Below, in pieces: positions 47,927-62,900 of a stretch of 64,000 bases of DNA; within the stretch, counting starts at the first letter, position 1, and each line of letters starts with the position of its first letter. Location: contig NW_026974141.1 of the NCBI RefSeq assembly GCF_037042905.1, positions 4,704,001-4,768,000 on the forward strand, written 5' to 3'. Both the position numbers and the translations under genes were made by a program. The stretch comes from Lytechinus pictus. Taxonomy: Eukaryota; Echinodermata; Echinoidea; Temnopleuroida; Toxopneustidae. The notes beneath the pieces were generated by a model. It worked only from the letters and a program-made list of their open reading frames with translations, was not told the origin of the DNA and did not search any database.

Positions 47927-50900
47927 ATACATAAATTTATATATATATTCATATATATATGTGTGTGTGTTGGTGCGTGTGAGGGTGGGTGTGGGTATGT
48001 GTGTGTGAGGGTGTGTACAGCACTACAGACAATCCAACCATTTTTCGTTATTACTTTCAGATTGACTTCATTGGAGGACATCAAATCATACCGAGGTAAG
48101 AGGTCTATAACAAGTGTGCCCCACCCCCTCCACCGAGAAGACGCTAACATTAATTGTTGTATCAAAAATCACCTTTTCATTTTATTCGATTAAATTTTTT
48201 TTTCGATAATGCATGGAAGTCCGGATTGCTCACTCATGATAATAATACGAGAGTGCACAAAGATAAAAATTCAAATGGAATTTGTATATTGCATTTTTTT
48301 TTAAAGCAGGAGAAAATGCAAAACAACATGTATTTTGATGAAAAAAAACTCATGTTATTTATTCTATTCTATTCATTCTCCACATATGGACCGGATAGCC
48401 CCCTTCAATCAAAACAGGGGCCCAGACGTTGAAGATATTTAGAGTAAAAAGGGATGTGAAAAAACGGAATATAAGACCGAAATAATTTCAGTATTATCAA
48501 TATTGCACGTGAATTAAAACTTTATGGATATTCATGGAATGAATTGTATGATACATGAATAGTGATATGCATTCAAAACAGTGGGGCCCCGTGTCTCGCA
48601 ACTAGTATTTAAAGCGTATACTGTAGACATTGATGCTTGAAAAGTGCGCATTTGACCGCCATTTTTAATGCAAATATCCTGGTCAAAACATGGAAAATCG
48701 TTTTAGGAACAGATATAATCAGCCGAATGATTTTAAATTTGACCTTTTCCTTATCATGGTTCTAGAATATAAACATAGGAAGGATTAATAACGAAGATAC
48801 ACAGCTGTCTCGACGTATATGATACGCTATTGTCCCTCGTCAGCTTCTGACGAAAAAAAGGAGGGGGAAACAAGGAAGAAAAGAAATAACTACATTGAAA
48901 TCAGATGGCTTGCTTGTACAGGCCGCATACTAATATCGATTACCATCACACACACACACACACACACACCCACACACACACCCTCTCACACACCCACAAC
49001 ACCAACCCTCCCCCACACACACCCACACATCAAACACCATGAAGCCACCCTGGCTCTTCTCAAGATTGTTACAATGTGTATAATCAGTCAAACCTTTCTT
49101 GTCTATTCATTATCTTGCTTATATTTTACATCAGAAATTGGACCTGCACCGTCAGTAAAGTCCATTGAGTTCGGAGCTGATGACACTTTGGAAACAGCAT
49201 TAGGCGATCATGGCGTATCAGTGATCATTCCGTCAGATGCCATTCGTCCGGATCACTCATGTCGGATCACCGTAACCCTTTTAGAACACCCTTCATGTCT
49301 AGATGTTCAGGAAGATGAATCATTGGCATGCCGTGGTATTAAGTGTGATCCTGGAGATATGATCTTCAATAAACCCGTGATGATCAGAATTCCACATTGT
49401 TTCTCCGTCACCAACCCAGATCAAGTACGACCAGATATCGTCAGCTATGAATGGGATTCAGTGAACGGTAAGTTTTTCTGATCAAAATAATGTTTTAAAA
49501 ATCTATCTCATATACCAAGGTAGTAGGCCAACGCAAAAAGAAGCGGAGAGTATTGGGGAGAGTATCATAAGATGTGCCAAGAATCCGTTTAAGAGTAATC
49601 AATTGCCAAAAACGACGCTGCAGAACGGCTTTATCAAATCCATGCAACTGTCGCGTCGCTTTGGTGTACCAGACCCCGTTGTGAGGGATGCGGTCCTATT
49701 AGTCCTAACCTGCCTAAATTCGAGTCACTCAAAGTAATGTGGTGTACAGTTTGTTCGGTGTTCTTCCATACTCATTGTCTGACAGGCTGCTGATGGCTTA
49801 AGTCTTCAGCTTGAAACGACTGAAGCCTCTGCGACAAGGGAGTTCGACACCTGAATGAAACTTTGTACCAGGGGCGATGGTTATAGACTTATAGTTGAAC
49901 AGGTTTAGCCATCTTTTACCAAACATGCTTCCAATTTTCCTTGAAGTTGGAGTGAGGAGTCTCTGTGACGGCTGAACGGTCGACGAGGATGCGTTAGTAG
50001 CCGGGGTTTCGTTGTGTTGCAACACAACAACACACCGGCTACCGAAGTTTTCACCCTCGTGGGATTCTTGACATTTTGTTGAGCCTTCTTAATTAGCCTG
50101 AATGTGTAATGTTCACTGCGGAAGGGGGAGGGGCAAGTATGCCCGAGAGGAATAGGATGCTTACTGGGATCGGTCTAAGACGTCCAATAACTCTCCTCGT
50201 AGCGTCATTTAGGGAAACATCGGGCTTTTGGAATAAGTTTCTACACCAGACTTGATCAGCATATTCTGCATCACAGTTGACAAGAACAGGGGTATCTGTT
50301 CGAATCGCATGTCAACATGGGCTCCCAAATAAGAGCCAGGAAGATGATGCAGAAGGTTGTTCCTTGATGAAAGTTTAATTTGTCTGATGCCATTATGTCA
50401 ACAGATCCCTAATACATGTAATATACAATGCAGTATGTATTCCCATGAAATTTTTCTATTCTTCTCGATAAATAATGCTTTTTTGGTTAAGAAGCATGCA
50501 TAAAATACTTTATCTGATGGTGAATTGAATGTACTTGAAACATCCTGTCTCACTTAATGTTTATGGATATCTCGATAAGAAGTCAAACATAACTGGTAAG
50601 ATTGTAAAAATCATTCTTAACCGATTCTTTTTAATGATCAGATCTACCAATTACGTCAAGGAGGAGATCATCCACCTCACCAGACAAACCACCATACTGT
50701 AGAGTGTACGGTAGACATCTTGAGCTTTACATTGACTACTGTGCCGAGTGGTGGGTTCTTATTCCCCTTGAACAACAGCTGGTCCGACAGAAGCTTATTT
50801 GTACGCCATACATCCCGGACAAGATAGATAAAGGCAAGAAGATCGATTTTCATCTCCATCTTCATGCGAATCTTCCAGGAATGGATGCGGTAAGTCGAGG

Positions 50901-53900
50901 CTTCGATCACCTTTATCAGATCTTTATCAATCTTTGGAGGTGAAAATTGCTGCCTTTAGGTTTCATGTGTCATAGGACATTTGCACCACTTCAACCTTTA
51001 CCAGAAAAACGTAATAAAAATTTATACAATTAGTAGGGTCACATTGATGTCTCATGATCAGTTACATGCATGCACACTACGTTACATATCTTACTATTCA
51101 TGAGATACGAATCACTGATGTTGAGCATTGCTAGTAGGTCTATGATAGCACACATGGTATTGCAGTTACGCATCATTCTAGATCACACTTAACAATTTCG
51201 TGTCGTTAAAGGAACCCAGATTTACTGTTCATCTGTTAAGAACCACACAAAAACAACTTGCGTTGAATGCAATGGGTCTATGAGGGTTCATCTCCAACCC
51301 CCTCCCCCATGAACCGATTCCCACAAAATTTGTAAGATATATGTACTCGAATGATAGCTAGTACAGTGTTTCTAAACAATATGGGCCCAGGGCAGAATCT
51401 TGTGGGCGGAAATACCATATTGAGGGTCGAGGTACCACAATAACAGAATAAGGAACAATATCCTGGTGGAAAATTTACTGCACCTGTTTATATTTTATTT
51501 TTATTATTATCGTCGTTACTTTATTCTAGGATGCAGAAGAGGAGGAAAGGAAGCAATCATATCACAAGGCCCATCCATCTGTCCCTATCAACGTAGCAAC
51601 CAAGTCTGGAGACCTTGATGTCGTTTGCCACCGTGAGGGCCATCGTCCCCATCGTGATGTAAAGGAGGTAAATTCCTGTCCAGACTTTGTGATGTAAACG
51701 TTTCTACAGGAGATCAGTCTTGTAAATTGTCTTACATTCATCACAAAGTATGACATCCTGCCAATATTTGACCCGCAATAATTTTAATGTTAGACATTAT
51801 GCAGTCAAGATGCCATCAGAGAGCGAAGTTGGGTCAGTCGGTAAAGTGTCTGCCCGTCGAACCAAAGATCTAGGGTACGAGTCCACCCCGGGCGGGTGAC
51901 TGCAGCCATTGCGTTGTGTGTAAACTTGTCTCCTCTGTTCCATAGATGCAGGCTGTGTTACATTGGAAAACGCTCCGTCCCTCGGATAGGACGTTAAATG
52001 GAGGCCCCTTGTAGAGGAGAGTCACCACCTTTACTCGTTAAGAACCCAGTTCACTAAAGGGGGAAACCCCGGGGTACTGGTCCACCTGCACTCTCCCAAT
52101 TGGTTATATCGGGAGGAGAGCCCTGCGGGTCAGTGATTTCAGTTTGCTTTTCACCTGCCAGGCACAGGTGACGCCAAACAAATAGTAAGAGTAATTAAAG
52201 TCAAAGGACGAGGACATCTTCGTACTTTCAATTGGAGCCTGAACAAGTACCCTCCTTCCATTTCAAAAACGTCCAGTGTACCCAAAGCAGGTGTTGTTTT
52301 TTTCTATCATAAATAATGCACCAACTATTCTATTTGCTTGATAGGGTGAAATATATGCCCTTTTCACGTATCCAGAATTGAAAAGTATAGCCCTTTTCTT
52401 CTTTTTTTTACTAAACGGAATAATATTTCGATAATGTATTGTGGATTATGTTCAAAGTTATTCAACGCGTTGAATTGGATGCAAGTTTAGCATCTGGTAC
52501 GATTGGAGTTTTGGTGAATACAGTACACACTCCTCTTTGTCATGTTTGTACTAAACCCTTTTATTAGCGAGAAATCACTCGAAGTAAACATGGTTAAAGC
52601 CCATAACTATAAAACAATAAACAAGTCTAGCTCTAAAAAATCGTATCATGTGGAATATATTTACTTTGCTTTTTTGTATTATGATCTTAGGTTCTTCCTC
52701 TAAAAGATGTTCATAGCAATATGAGAAACCGTATTCTACTACCAGTGACTGTGCATGAAGAGGACGTTGACTTTCCAGTTACTATCACAATTGCACAGAC
52801 GGGAAAGCTTGACGTTGCAATATACTTCGCCTTTGTCTTCAATAGTTCAGCAGGTAATTTCCCTAGGAATAATATTCATATTCTTATGGAGATTGCGTAA
52901 TATGCATTGAATTTAATGAAACACTTCGTGAACTTGATACAGGTGATATTCGATTGAAAAGGGGGATTTAACTACCTTTATATAAGACGGGATTTTTTTA
53001 CATGTTGATATGACTACGTCTTGACATTTATTTATTTTTTGTACCACTAGCCCTATAAGATTTAGCCATATTATTTCATTCTTACCGTCTTGGTTTATCA
53101 ATGCATGAGAACCCTTGGGGCCCTCTAAGCATGCTAACCCCCTCCCCCAAACAATGATTTAAGAGTCATACCAAACGTTAGAAATCACTGAGTCAGTGAT
53201 TCACTATACATACCATAGTTTATATCGACCGATTTCTTTACATTTCTTACCATATTTGCAACCCAGATGATGAAGAACAAGACACTTCTGTAGAAATCGC
53301 TTCTTCTGTACGGTAAGCGTTCACTTTTAATTTTGTAATATCTTTAGTATGATACTAATTTGAAAAGATGCACCTACAACAGTATACAAATAGCGAATAG
53401 GCATGAGTGCGATGGTGCGAGATTTCGCATGAGGTGAAAGAAAGATGCTCTATTCAACGAGGCGTTAGCCGAGTTGAATAGAGTGTTTCTTTCTTTCACC
53501 GAATGCGAAATTTCGCACCATTGCACGAATAAGAATATTCGCTATTTGTGTTGTACAACGCCTCGGAAGTTAGCGAAAATATGTTTAAAAAAAAAGAGTT
53601 TTTCCTGCAGTAATCTATGAAAAGGGAGCAAAAATATGGAAAGTGAAAAGCAAAATCCCATATACCGTGTTTACACTTAATCGGCATTTGGTTCTGAACC
53701 AAATGCCGATGCAGAATCGGCATTTGGATTGCGTTTACACGTTGTTACAGCTCGCGGTTCAGAACCGCGAGCCGATGCAAAAACCTGAAATGATACGCAT
53801 ACCTACAATATACGTCATAATAAAGACAACGCTGGATCAGTGCGCTTACAATTACGTCACAATGGTAAAGTAAATGAATGCGCACAAATTGCCGGTGCAG

Positions 53901-56900
53901 AATCGGCTTTTTGTTTACACGTAGTAAAAAAGCCGATTCTGCATCGGCTCGCGGTTCAGAACCTACTACTTTGGTGGTGCAAATTGCCGGTTCTGAACCG
54001 CGAGCCGATTCAAGTTACTCGCGTTTACACGCTATGAAAAAGCCGATGCTGAATCGGCTCGCGGTTCAGAACCGCGAGCCGATTCAAATGCCGATTAAGT
54101 GTAAACACGGTAACAAGCGAACACCTCGGGCAGCATTGCGCATTTAGCCAGCAGGCTATACGCGTATTGCACCTGCATTTTTACTGAGCGCAATGAATTG
54201 AATCGTATTGTGACGTCACCTCCTAAGCCGTGCAACGGTACATTTTGGACGGTACATTTTGGATGGTACGTCTTTTGTGCAACGGTACGAATGTTTGACA
54301 TTCAGCCTCCCATTTGCTCGCGTACAACAAGCTAAGTAGGCGTTGTACAATATTTTTTAAAGTTAAAACTACTAGATCAATAGAATCTTCTGTAAGCAAT
54401 GCCCTGAATATGCTTTCCAAGTTTGACGAAAGGGTGTTCCTACAGCATGGCTAACTCATTAAACTTTTTCTATAATAATAGTAATACAAAAAAATGATAA
54501 TAAATTAATTTTATGATTATATAGCGCTTTATCAATCTACGACTGCTCAACGTGCTTCACAATTATTATTACCCAGTTTGGCGTTTACCATAGTGTAAGA
54601 ATCAATATGCAAAAGACCAGCTGTGGGCGGGGGGGGGGGGGGGGCTGACAATGTATTTATTTTAGATATATTTACCATTTCTTACCAGCGTGGTTAGAGG
54701 CATTTCAGGAACTGACATCCAGGATGTCGAGCTGCACAGCATTGCTGAGAAGATGTCAGTGAACCATTTCTATGATTTGGGGATCGCACTTGGCTTTCGA
54801 ATCCCCAAGTTGGATGCCATAGAATACATGCAATTAGGAGACAGGCAGCAGGCTATGTACCAATTGCTGGTGAAATGGAAGCAGGCACAGCCATCTGGTC
54901 TTGCAGCGAAGGATGCGCTGCTGTCAGTGATGGAGTCGTTAGATCTGCCAAGCATACCAAGTGAGGACATGCAAATAACAGGTTAGTTGATGACTTGATT
55001 TTTTTTGTAATCTGAAAATCTGATGCTTCTTTCAATAGCGGTGTTTCTAATCATCTTCTTCCTAATCATTTTAGGCAATTTGTATGTGTGTGAATGTAGA
55101 AAATGCAACATTTCGTAGATGATACGCATGCCTTTTGATTAATTGCAAATAATGATGATTATCGTTGACAACCATTGCAAGACCCTGACGGAATGGAACT
55201 ACGGGAAGATTCCGGCAACGTATCAGAGATAGTATCCATGATGAAGGTACAATATATTCAAACTGAATCAATTGATGAAAAAAAAAAATCGTTTTTAAAA
55301 ATTTTAAGTGTGAAGTCAAAGTGATGGGTGACCCAACCCAAATTCTACACAACATTGAAGCATTTGTATAACAAGAAAACAGTAATGGATATACAAGTTA
55401 ATAGCATTACAAACCTAATAGTAATAAATCACTTCTTTCGTTAGTACACAGTTATTTTGGATTCGACTATTTTCTTTATTATAGTTCCAACAGCTTTTGA
55501 ATTTGATGTAACACATTTTTATGGGGAAAAATTAAAGAACGAGATGAGATAACGAGGGTGATGGAGTATGATGAAGCACGAATGAAAAGTGGAGATAATT
55601 ATGAAGAAACACAAAGCAAATAAATGACAGTGAAGTGAGATAGGGTGATAGAGGGAGACAAAATTGTACTTTAATACACCAATATGCTTTTCACACTGCA
55701 CTTTTTTCCTTAACCCCGGCAAATTGGTGGGGCTAAGGGGGGGGGGGGGGGTCTTAGCCCCACCAATTTCCCGGGGTTAAGCTTAGCCCACTTCGTTTTC
55801 ACACTACGTTTTAGCAAAGTGGGCTAGCACGGTAAATAGTACGGTACTATCTGGCCCTGCAAAAAAGCAGGGTTAGCCGGCTTATTGTGGTGCTAGCACC
55901 ACAATTGCGGTGCTAAGAGATGCAGTGTGAAAACGAAACAGGGCTAAGGAAAGTGGGGCTAAGCATTAGCCAATCACAGAAGTTGAATTGCACGTTAATC
56001 ACGCTCTGTATGGTAAAATCATCAATATTCATGAGCTGAGGGATAGTCTGGGGTTAAGGCATTAACCACAGCTGAGCAGATAGTATGGGGTTAAGAAATA
56101 CAGTGTGAATCGAAAAAAAGATAGTATGGGGTTAAGGATAGTCCGGGATTAAGGATAGTACAGGGTTAAGGAAATGCAGTTTGAAAAGCATACAAGTTGA
56201 AATAAAATTTTCCTCATTTCTTTCGTTCCTCATATCGCCTTACTTCAATTGACCTGCGTATATCAGACCTCGGTTCTGTCAGGTAAGTCCCTATCCAGTC
56301 TGTCCTTTGACCCCCTAAATACAATGTTTGTTTTTGTAATTGATATGCATATATTTGTGTGTTTTTATATACAAACTTTGCGTCTTCAAAGGAAATTTAT
56401 GGGTTCTTTACCCCCCCCCAAAAAAAAGATAATAAGAAAGGTAACGCCTCCATCTTGAACAAAAAGATTGAACGAAGATTGTAGATGTACACACGATAGC
56501 ATTAACCGTCATAGACATGTGAGATGGGCATTGGCTCTTTGACAATACTGTCAGCCAAACTTCAGCAGAAATTATCACTAGTTAAATTACGACCTTAATG
56601 ATTCACAAATTCCTGTGTATTAATCACTTTATTAGGCGAGGATTAGTCCAGGAACATCAGAAATAAGTAACAGACTTTCATCAGTATAGAGACACAATTT
56701 TCTATCATTTACACAAATGCACATATCATTCATGTCATTGATATAACACATGAAGGGGGTTTGGGCAAACATGCTTTCCTGTGGAGCTCCGTATTTTACA
56801 GGCATATGATCTGAAATACATTTTGCATGTAGAATAATAAATGAAGATTAGTCAGGTATGATCTTAACCATTTAAAGCAAGGTCAAACAAGACCCATGAC

Positions 56901-59900
56901 TTGTAATCCTATAAAAATTAATTTCACGATTTACACTCCCTATATCGAATTAATTTTGTAAGGAGATAAGAACCATTTCGGCAAAAAGCCGACAGATAGT
57001 TCATTCTGTACATAACCCAACAAACAAATCCGACGTGCTCTACATGTCGAATGGTCAATTACGAGATTGAAATCCTTATATACTGTTCAGTTTTGTTTAA
57101 CAGAGTCTACCATGTTTTTTTTTCTATTTATGATTTTTTAAATAAAAATAGTGAAATCCAAGACAGTACTTTGCTCATCCTCTCTAAGACGATCAAAGCA
57201 AATCAATTCTACGAGGTAGGACGATTGCTTGGTCTAACAAAGATGGATCTTCAACACATAAAGCACCGGACGTTCTCCAACCAGAAAGATGCCAACATCC
57301 AAATGCTTTATAAGTGGAAGTCATCCCAAATATCGGCAGAGAAAGGCATGCAGACTCTGAAACTTGTTTGGGAATCAATACAAGCAGTAGGAAAAACAGA
57401 AAGCTGCGAAGGTATGTTTCGCCTCATGTTATGAAAAACGGCAAACTACATTTTCTGTCACGGTTGTTTCATGAACAGAGGTCGATTTCTAAGCAATAGA
57501 AAACAATTGGATACTTGTTTTATACTCCACTACAAATCAATTAGTGTCCCATTTAGTTTTGTGTTCAGGGATGTTTATTTCTAAACCAGTTGGATAATTA
57601 GAGAGAATGGAGATTCCAAAATTTGAATTAATTAAATGTCGAGCAACCCTTTACGCGATTTCAAAGAATACACGCATAGACCCAGTGGATCGCGGATTCT
57701 TAGCGCATAACATTTATGACGACGTCTTCTTTTTTCAGATTTCATGGATAAAGGAGATTCCGCTCGTCTGGACCAAGTTCCTGCAGAGGACACTATACCA
57801 TGTGGACCTACCTACGAATCAGAGGATATGGACTCATACACTGAAGTGGGTGAGTTACATCATGGACTAGTAGGTCCATGTAGGTCCATGGTTACATCAC
57901 AACAGATGTCTATGTAGGTGTATGTGAGTGTGCGTATATGCATAAATGGCCAATAGGCATATTCTTGTTCCACGCCCCATTTTGATGAAATTTCGGCTTT
58001 GTGCCTGATCCCCCTATTTTCTCATTCCTTGGAAAAGGGATGGGCTTATGAATGATATAGATATACCATTCTATCCTTTGAATCCTAGTGGATTGGCAAT
58101 GTTACTATTTTATTATCTGCAAATTCGACCCGCGGCAATAAGAAGTCTTCACCAGAACAACCTAGCGTTAAAGGTTCCCACAATACTTTCTTACAGCTTG
58201 GTAACCTATACGCCAATCCGAATGACGTATCTTGAACAGACACTGTGAACGGTGGTATTTCATTTAGTCTTTGATTGAATGAATGATGATCTGTTATTCC
58301 GCAACAAATCTTTTTTTTTATTTCGAAGATGCTCGCGGTGGATCCGGGGGTGGAACTCCGGTGAAATATGAGAATTCTCACGAAGATCCCGACTTACATG
58401 GCGGAATGTCAAACACAGAAGACCTTTGCAGCGTTGCCCGTCCGGTAAAAAGTCTCTCACAAGTATGTCTACTTGGGAAATCACTTTGTCTGGGTGATGA
58501 CGTCATTCTTGAGATCATAGATCTACAAAGACTGTCAGTGCTTCATAGCATCGCACGGCAGATTCTAGACATTTGGTGGCATGGTTTGAAAGAGGACGAA
58601 AGGAAAGATCAGAGTTCAAAGCTGCTTCTCGAATACAACATTACAAAAATCAAAGAAGGTAAGTATCTGACATTCATTTTCATATAACCTGCAAACGGAG
58701 CTGCTGTGACCCCACAATATTTTTGCGAAAATTGTATTGTAGGTGTTCTTTTAACATATCTTTTTTCTCCTACCAGCAAAATTTGTTCATACTTGTCGAT
58801 ATGGCTCTTATACATTTTTGTTCTCACATTTCTTACAAAAACGCGTGTTATCCGTTTTTGTCTCACCTGCATAGCAGAGTGAGACTATAGGCGCCGCTTT
58901 TCCGACGGCGACGGCGACGGCGGCGGCGGCGTCAACACCAAATCTTAACCTGAGGTTAAGTTTTTGAAATGACAGCATAACTTAGAAAGTATATGGACCT
59001 AGTTCATGAAACTTGGCCATGAGGTTAATCAAGTATTACTGAACATCCTGCCTGAGTTTCATGTCACATGACCAAGGTCAAAGGTCATTTAGGGTCAATG
59101 AACTTAGACCATGTTAGGGGAATCAACATCAAAATCTTAACCTAAGGTTAAGTTTTTGAAATGTCATCATAACTTAGAAAATATATGGACCTAGTTCATG
59201 AAACTTATACATAAGGTTAATCAAGTATCACTGAACATCCTGCATGAGTTTCACGTCACATGACCAAGGTCAAAGGTCATTTAGGGTCAATGAACTTTGG
59301 CCGAATTGGGGGTATCTGTTGAATTACCATCATAACTTTGAAAGTTTATGGATCTGATTCATGAAACTTGGACATAATAGTAATCAAGTATTACTGAACA
59401 TTCTGTGCAAGTTTCAGGTCACATTATCAAGGTCAAAGGTCATTTAGGGTCAATGAACTTTGGCCAAATTGGGGTATTTGTTGAATTACAGCCATAAATT
59501 TGAAAGTGTGTTGGTCTAGTTCATAAAGCTTGGACATAATAGTAATCAAGTATCACTGAACATCCTGTGCGAGTTTCAGGTCACATGATCAAGGTCAAAG
59601 GTCATGTAAGGTCAAAGAACTTTGGCCACGTTGGGGGTATTTGTTGAATTGCCATCATATCTCTATAAGTGTATTGGTCTAGTTCATAAAACGTGGAAAT
59701 AAGAGTAACCAAGTATCACTGAACATCTTGTGCGAGTTATAGTAGTTTTCAAAATCAGCACTGCTGCTATATTGTATCGCGTGATGCAGGTGAGACGGCC
59801 AGAGGCATTCCACTTGTTGCTCAGTTGCGTCACTCCCTGGAAGACAATCCAAAAGGGGCGCCGTCTCTAAAACTAAGCCCCTTACGTTTATTGCGTCAAC

Positions 59901-62900
59901 CATATTATTTCACCAATCACAGCTATTTGCTAATCTTTTCCTGAAAAGTTCAATTTACATGATTAATTTAGCATATAGTTTGAAGTGTATTATTTAATAC
60001 TCTTGAAACACCTAAAAGAATCTCTCATTTTGTCACGTTTGTGTTCCTTTCTTTCCCTCTGTGATATATCTTGTTCGTGACTCATACCCCCCCCCCCCCT
60101 CAAGTGTATTTTAGATCTAGAAACTACTTCTTGAAAGTGAAACAAATGGTAACCATTCCAAAACAATCAATGCCCTCAGGTCGTGAAGATGTCCTGGGCG
60201 CTATTCGGTCCACCGCAGACCTACTGACCTTGTGTCATCGAGTAACGGTGAATTCTTCGAGAGTTCTGCAGATCATGAACGCATCTGTAACTTCTCTACC
60301 GTCTTACGTCATCGGTCGTGTGGTTATGAAGATGCTGAACCAATGGTTGCAGAAATGTGGAACCAGAGATAGACTTCTGGCAATTGCTCAGGCGTTTCGT
60401 TTCAATGACGCAGCCAAAATGATAGCAGAAGGTAAATGCCGTTCAAATTTTTACCTCAAAGCGACGGGGGGGGGGGGGGGGGGCTGCAATCCTAACCACA
60501 CGTTTGTAATTATTTACCTAATCATAAACTTTGAAGCATTGGTAAGAGTTGATTAACATCAACCTTATTACAATGGAGTATCGTGTTTGTAGCTTTTCAA
60601 TCTTATGAAACTGTGATATTTGAATCACCTCTTTTCTCAGATGTCAGGATAGTTTTTAAGCCTCTTTCTGTTAGTTATTTTCATTTGAAAAGGTAATTTT
60701 ACATGTGACAACTTTAAATCCTGCCAATTAGAAAGCTGAAATTTACAAAGCATTTAAATGTATTTTTTTAACATACACACATAAAAACACCCCCACACAC
60801 AGTCTTGTAATTTGACGATTGGGGGCTGACTTATAATTAATCGACATAGTGGGGACTCAGTAGTGGTCTCATACACTCCTAATTCAAATGTATTCCACAA
60901 ACCAGGCTCAGTTTTAGACATACGTGAGCGTGGTTCGCTAACCAAGTAGATTTGACCGAACGGAAATTCTTTTTTTTTGTCCAAATACTGGATGGAACGG
61001 TTTAAATGAGATGAGGAATCGACTGGCATGGTTGTCTGGAACGTGGACGTCCACGGTTGATAGGTAAAATGTAAAAAAAAAATGTCCCCAGAACTAGGCC
61101 ATTGAAAACTCGCATGCTCACATACACACCAAACCCACACCAACAAACCCTCACACCCACCCAAAACTACACACACACACTCACACACACACACACGCAC
61201 CCTCACCCACACACACACACACCCTCACCTATATGGATGGGTATACACATCCAAATACACACAAACACACACGCGCACACCCTCACACACATACATGTAT
61301 ACACGTGAATGAATTACGTCTCTTCAGGAATAGGCCTACCTATGATTCGTGGCCTATCCTCCCGAGGTCGGTTCGCAAAGCTTGACCTTTGAAGGCGTGA
61401 TTTTATTTGAGTATATCTTATCCTCATCCATGTCTTCAGCACTCGGATCGCAACCAAGCTACCCAAACTTCATCTCGCACTGCAACGTTGACCACAGAGG
61501 AGGAACCCTGGCCCTCGATCAACTTGGTGTCACTCTATCTATTCCCGAAGGAGCTATACCAAAAGGAATGGGATCGGTTGTGACCCTTCAGGTATCAACT
61601 CATGATGCTCCTAGGATTCCCCTCAGAGACGGTGAGGTCCTGGTTACCCCAGTCATAGAGACTTCCCTCACACAAGAACTAATCAAACCTTGCAAAGTCG
61701 TACTACCACACTGTATCAGTCTCCGGGGGAGAAGTGATGACTGTTCTACCATTCTCCACACCAAAACAAAACCAAGTAAGAAGTAACATTACTATTCAGG
61801 TATATTGTCTTAAAGGTAAAAACTGTGTATGATTTATTGCTGATTTAATAACAATAATGGACACCCCCTATTCTTAATTATACGGTGCTGGAATTTATTG
61901 GAATTCTACAGTTGGTAATATATCACCCTTATTAGGTTTGTTCATCACTTCATAATTATAATACCGAAAAGTATACTTTGTTTTTTGGAAAGCCCTTTTT
62001 TACAAATTGAAAATAAAATGAACAAACAAATAAGTCATTTATGATATAAGTTTTAACTTTTAAGATTCTAAGCAATGATTAATTGTATAATATGTATAAC
62101 ATGTCTTTTAAAAACGACATTTTATTTTTTAAACAATATATCAAACTTTTTTAAAACTTGAATATCAAATCAAGTAGTAAAACAATGATTATGTTAATGC
62201 TAGATTTTCTATACTTATTCCATTTTCTTTTGGTCCCTATTCTTAACAAAGATTAAAGTTCAATAAAATGATAAAGATAATACCCCTAATGCCTGTCTAA
62301 AATTTTTGTTAGGGGTCAGTAATGTTATTTATACTATATCATCGAATTGGTCAATCTTACAGAAGTGAAGAGGCCGCTGAACCTTTTTCCAACCGTCAAT
62401 CCTTTGCGAAAATTTGGATATCAGAATATCTTGCACGCCCTTTCTTGGCGAAAAATTCTGCAAGTCCCTCAATGTACTTTTTTATCTTGCAAATGATAGT
62501 GACTGGATATTATGAAGCTAATCAGACTATACTGAATGTATCAGCCCTTTCGAACTTGGGAAGAGGTTTTAATACGCTTTTTGACCGGGTGCTCAATATT
62601 AATGATCCACAGGCTTAGTGTTATTTGCCAGATTGCCTTTTTGGTGTTAGATTGACATGCGCTTTCTCCGAAGGTGATCATAAGGTTGATTTGTATTCAT
62701 TCTCCAATTATTCTAATTTTCAAATTACCACAGGGACTTTCGGTCGGAGGAGCCTTACTAGGGGTACATCACATACCGCAAAATCTGAGATCGTGTTTCA
62801 TACACGTCATCTTCAAGTCTTGGCTCTGTCTTCTAGCGATAGTCCAGGAGTTCAGTTAAGATGTGTCGTCTTCCAGCCAATCATCTTGACTCCAGAAGAG

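Noticed and set aside
47885-48193. YIYIYI-type frames near exon 4
   Set aside because: They come from the TA/TG microsatellite; only the 35-nt exon 4 is supported by phase.
51834-51890. tRNA gene in intron 7
   Set aside because: The boxes belong to a SINE; cloverleaf arms do not pair.
55182-55246. Exon-like stretch gcaag|accctgacg ... atgaag|gtacaa
   Set aside because: It would enter in phase 1 and leave in phase 0, which does not fit exon 12 (phase 2), and its acceptor has no pyrimidine tract.
57091-57151. Alternative upstream acceptor for exon 12 at 57090
   Set aside because: It fits phase 1 directly but adds a run of 20 hydrophobic, AT-driven residues not found before Death domain 1; the microexon solution is more consistent. 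It remains a fallback.
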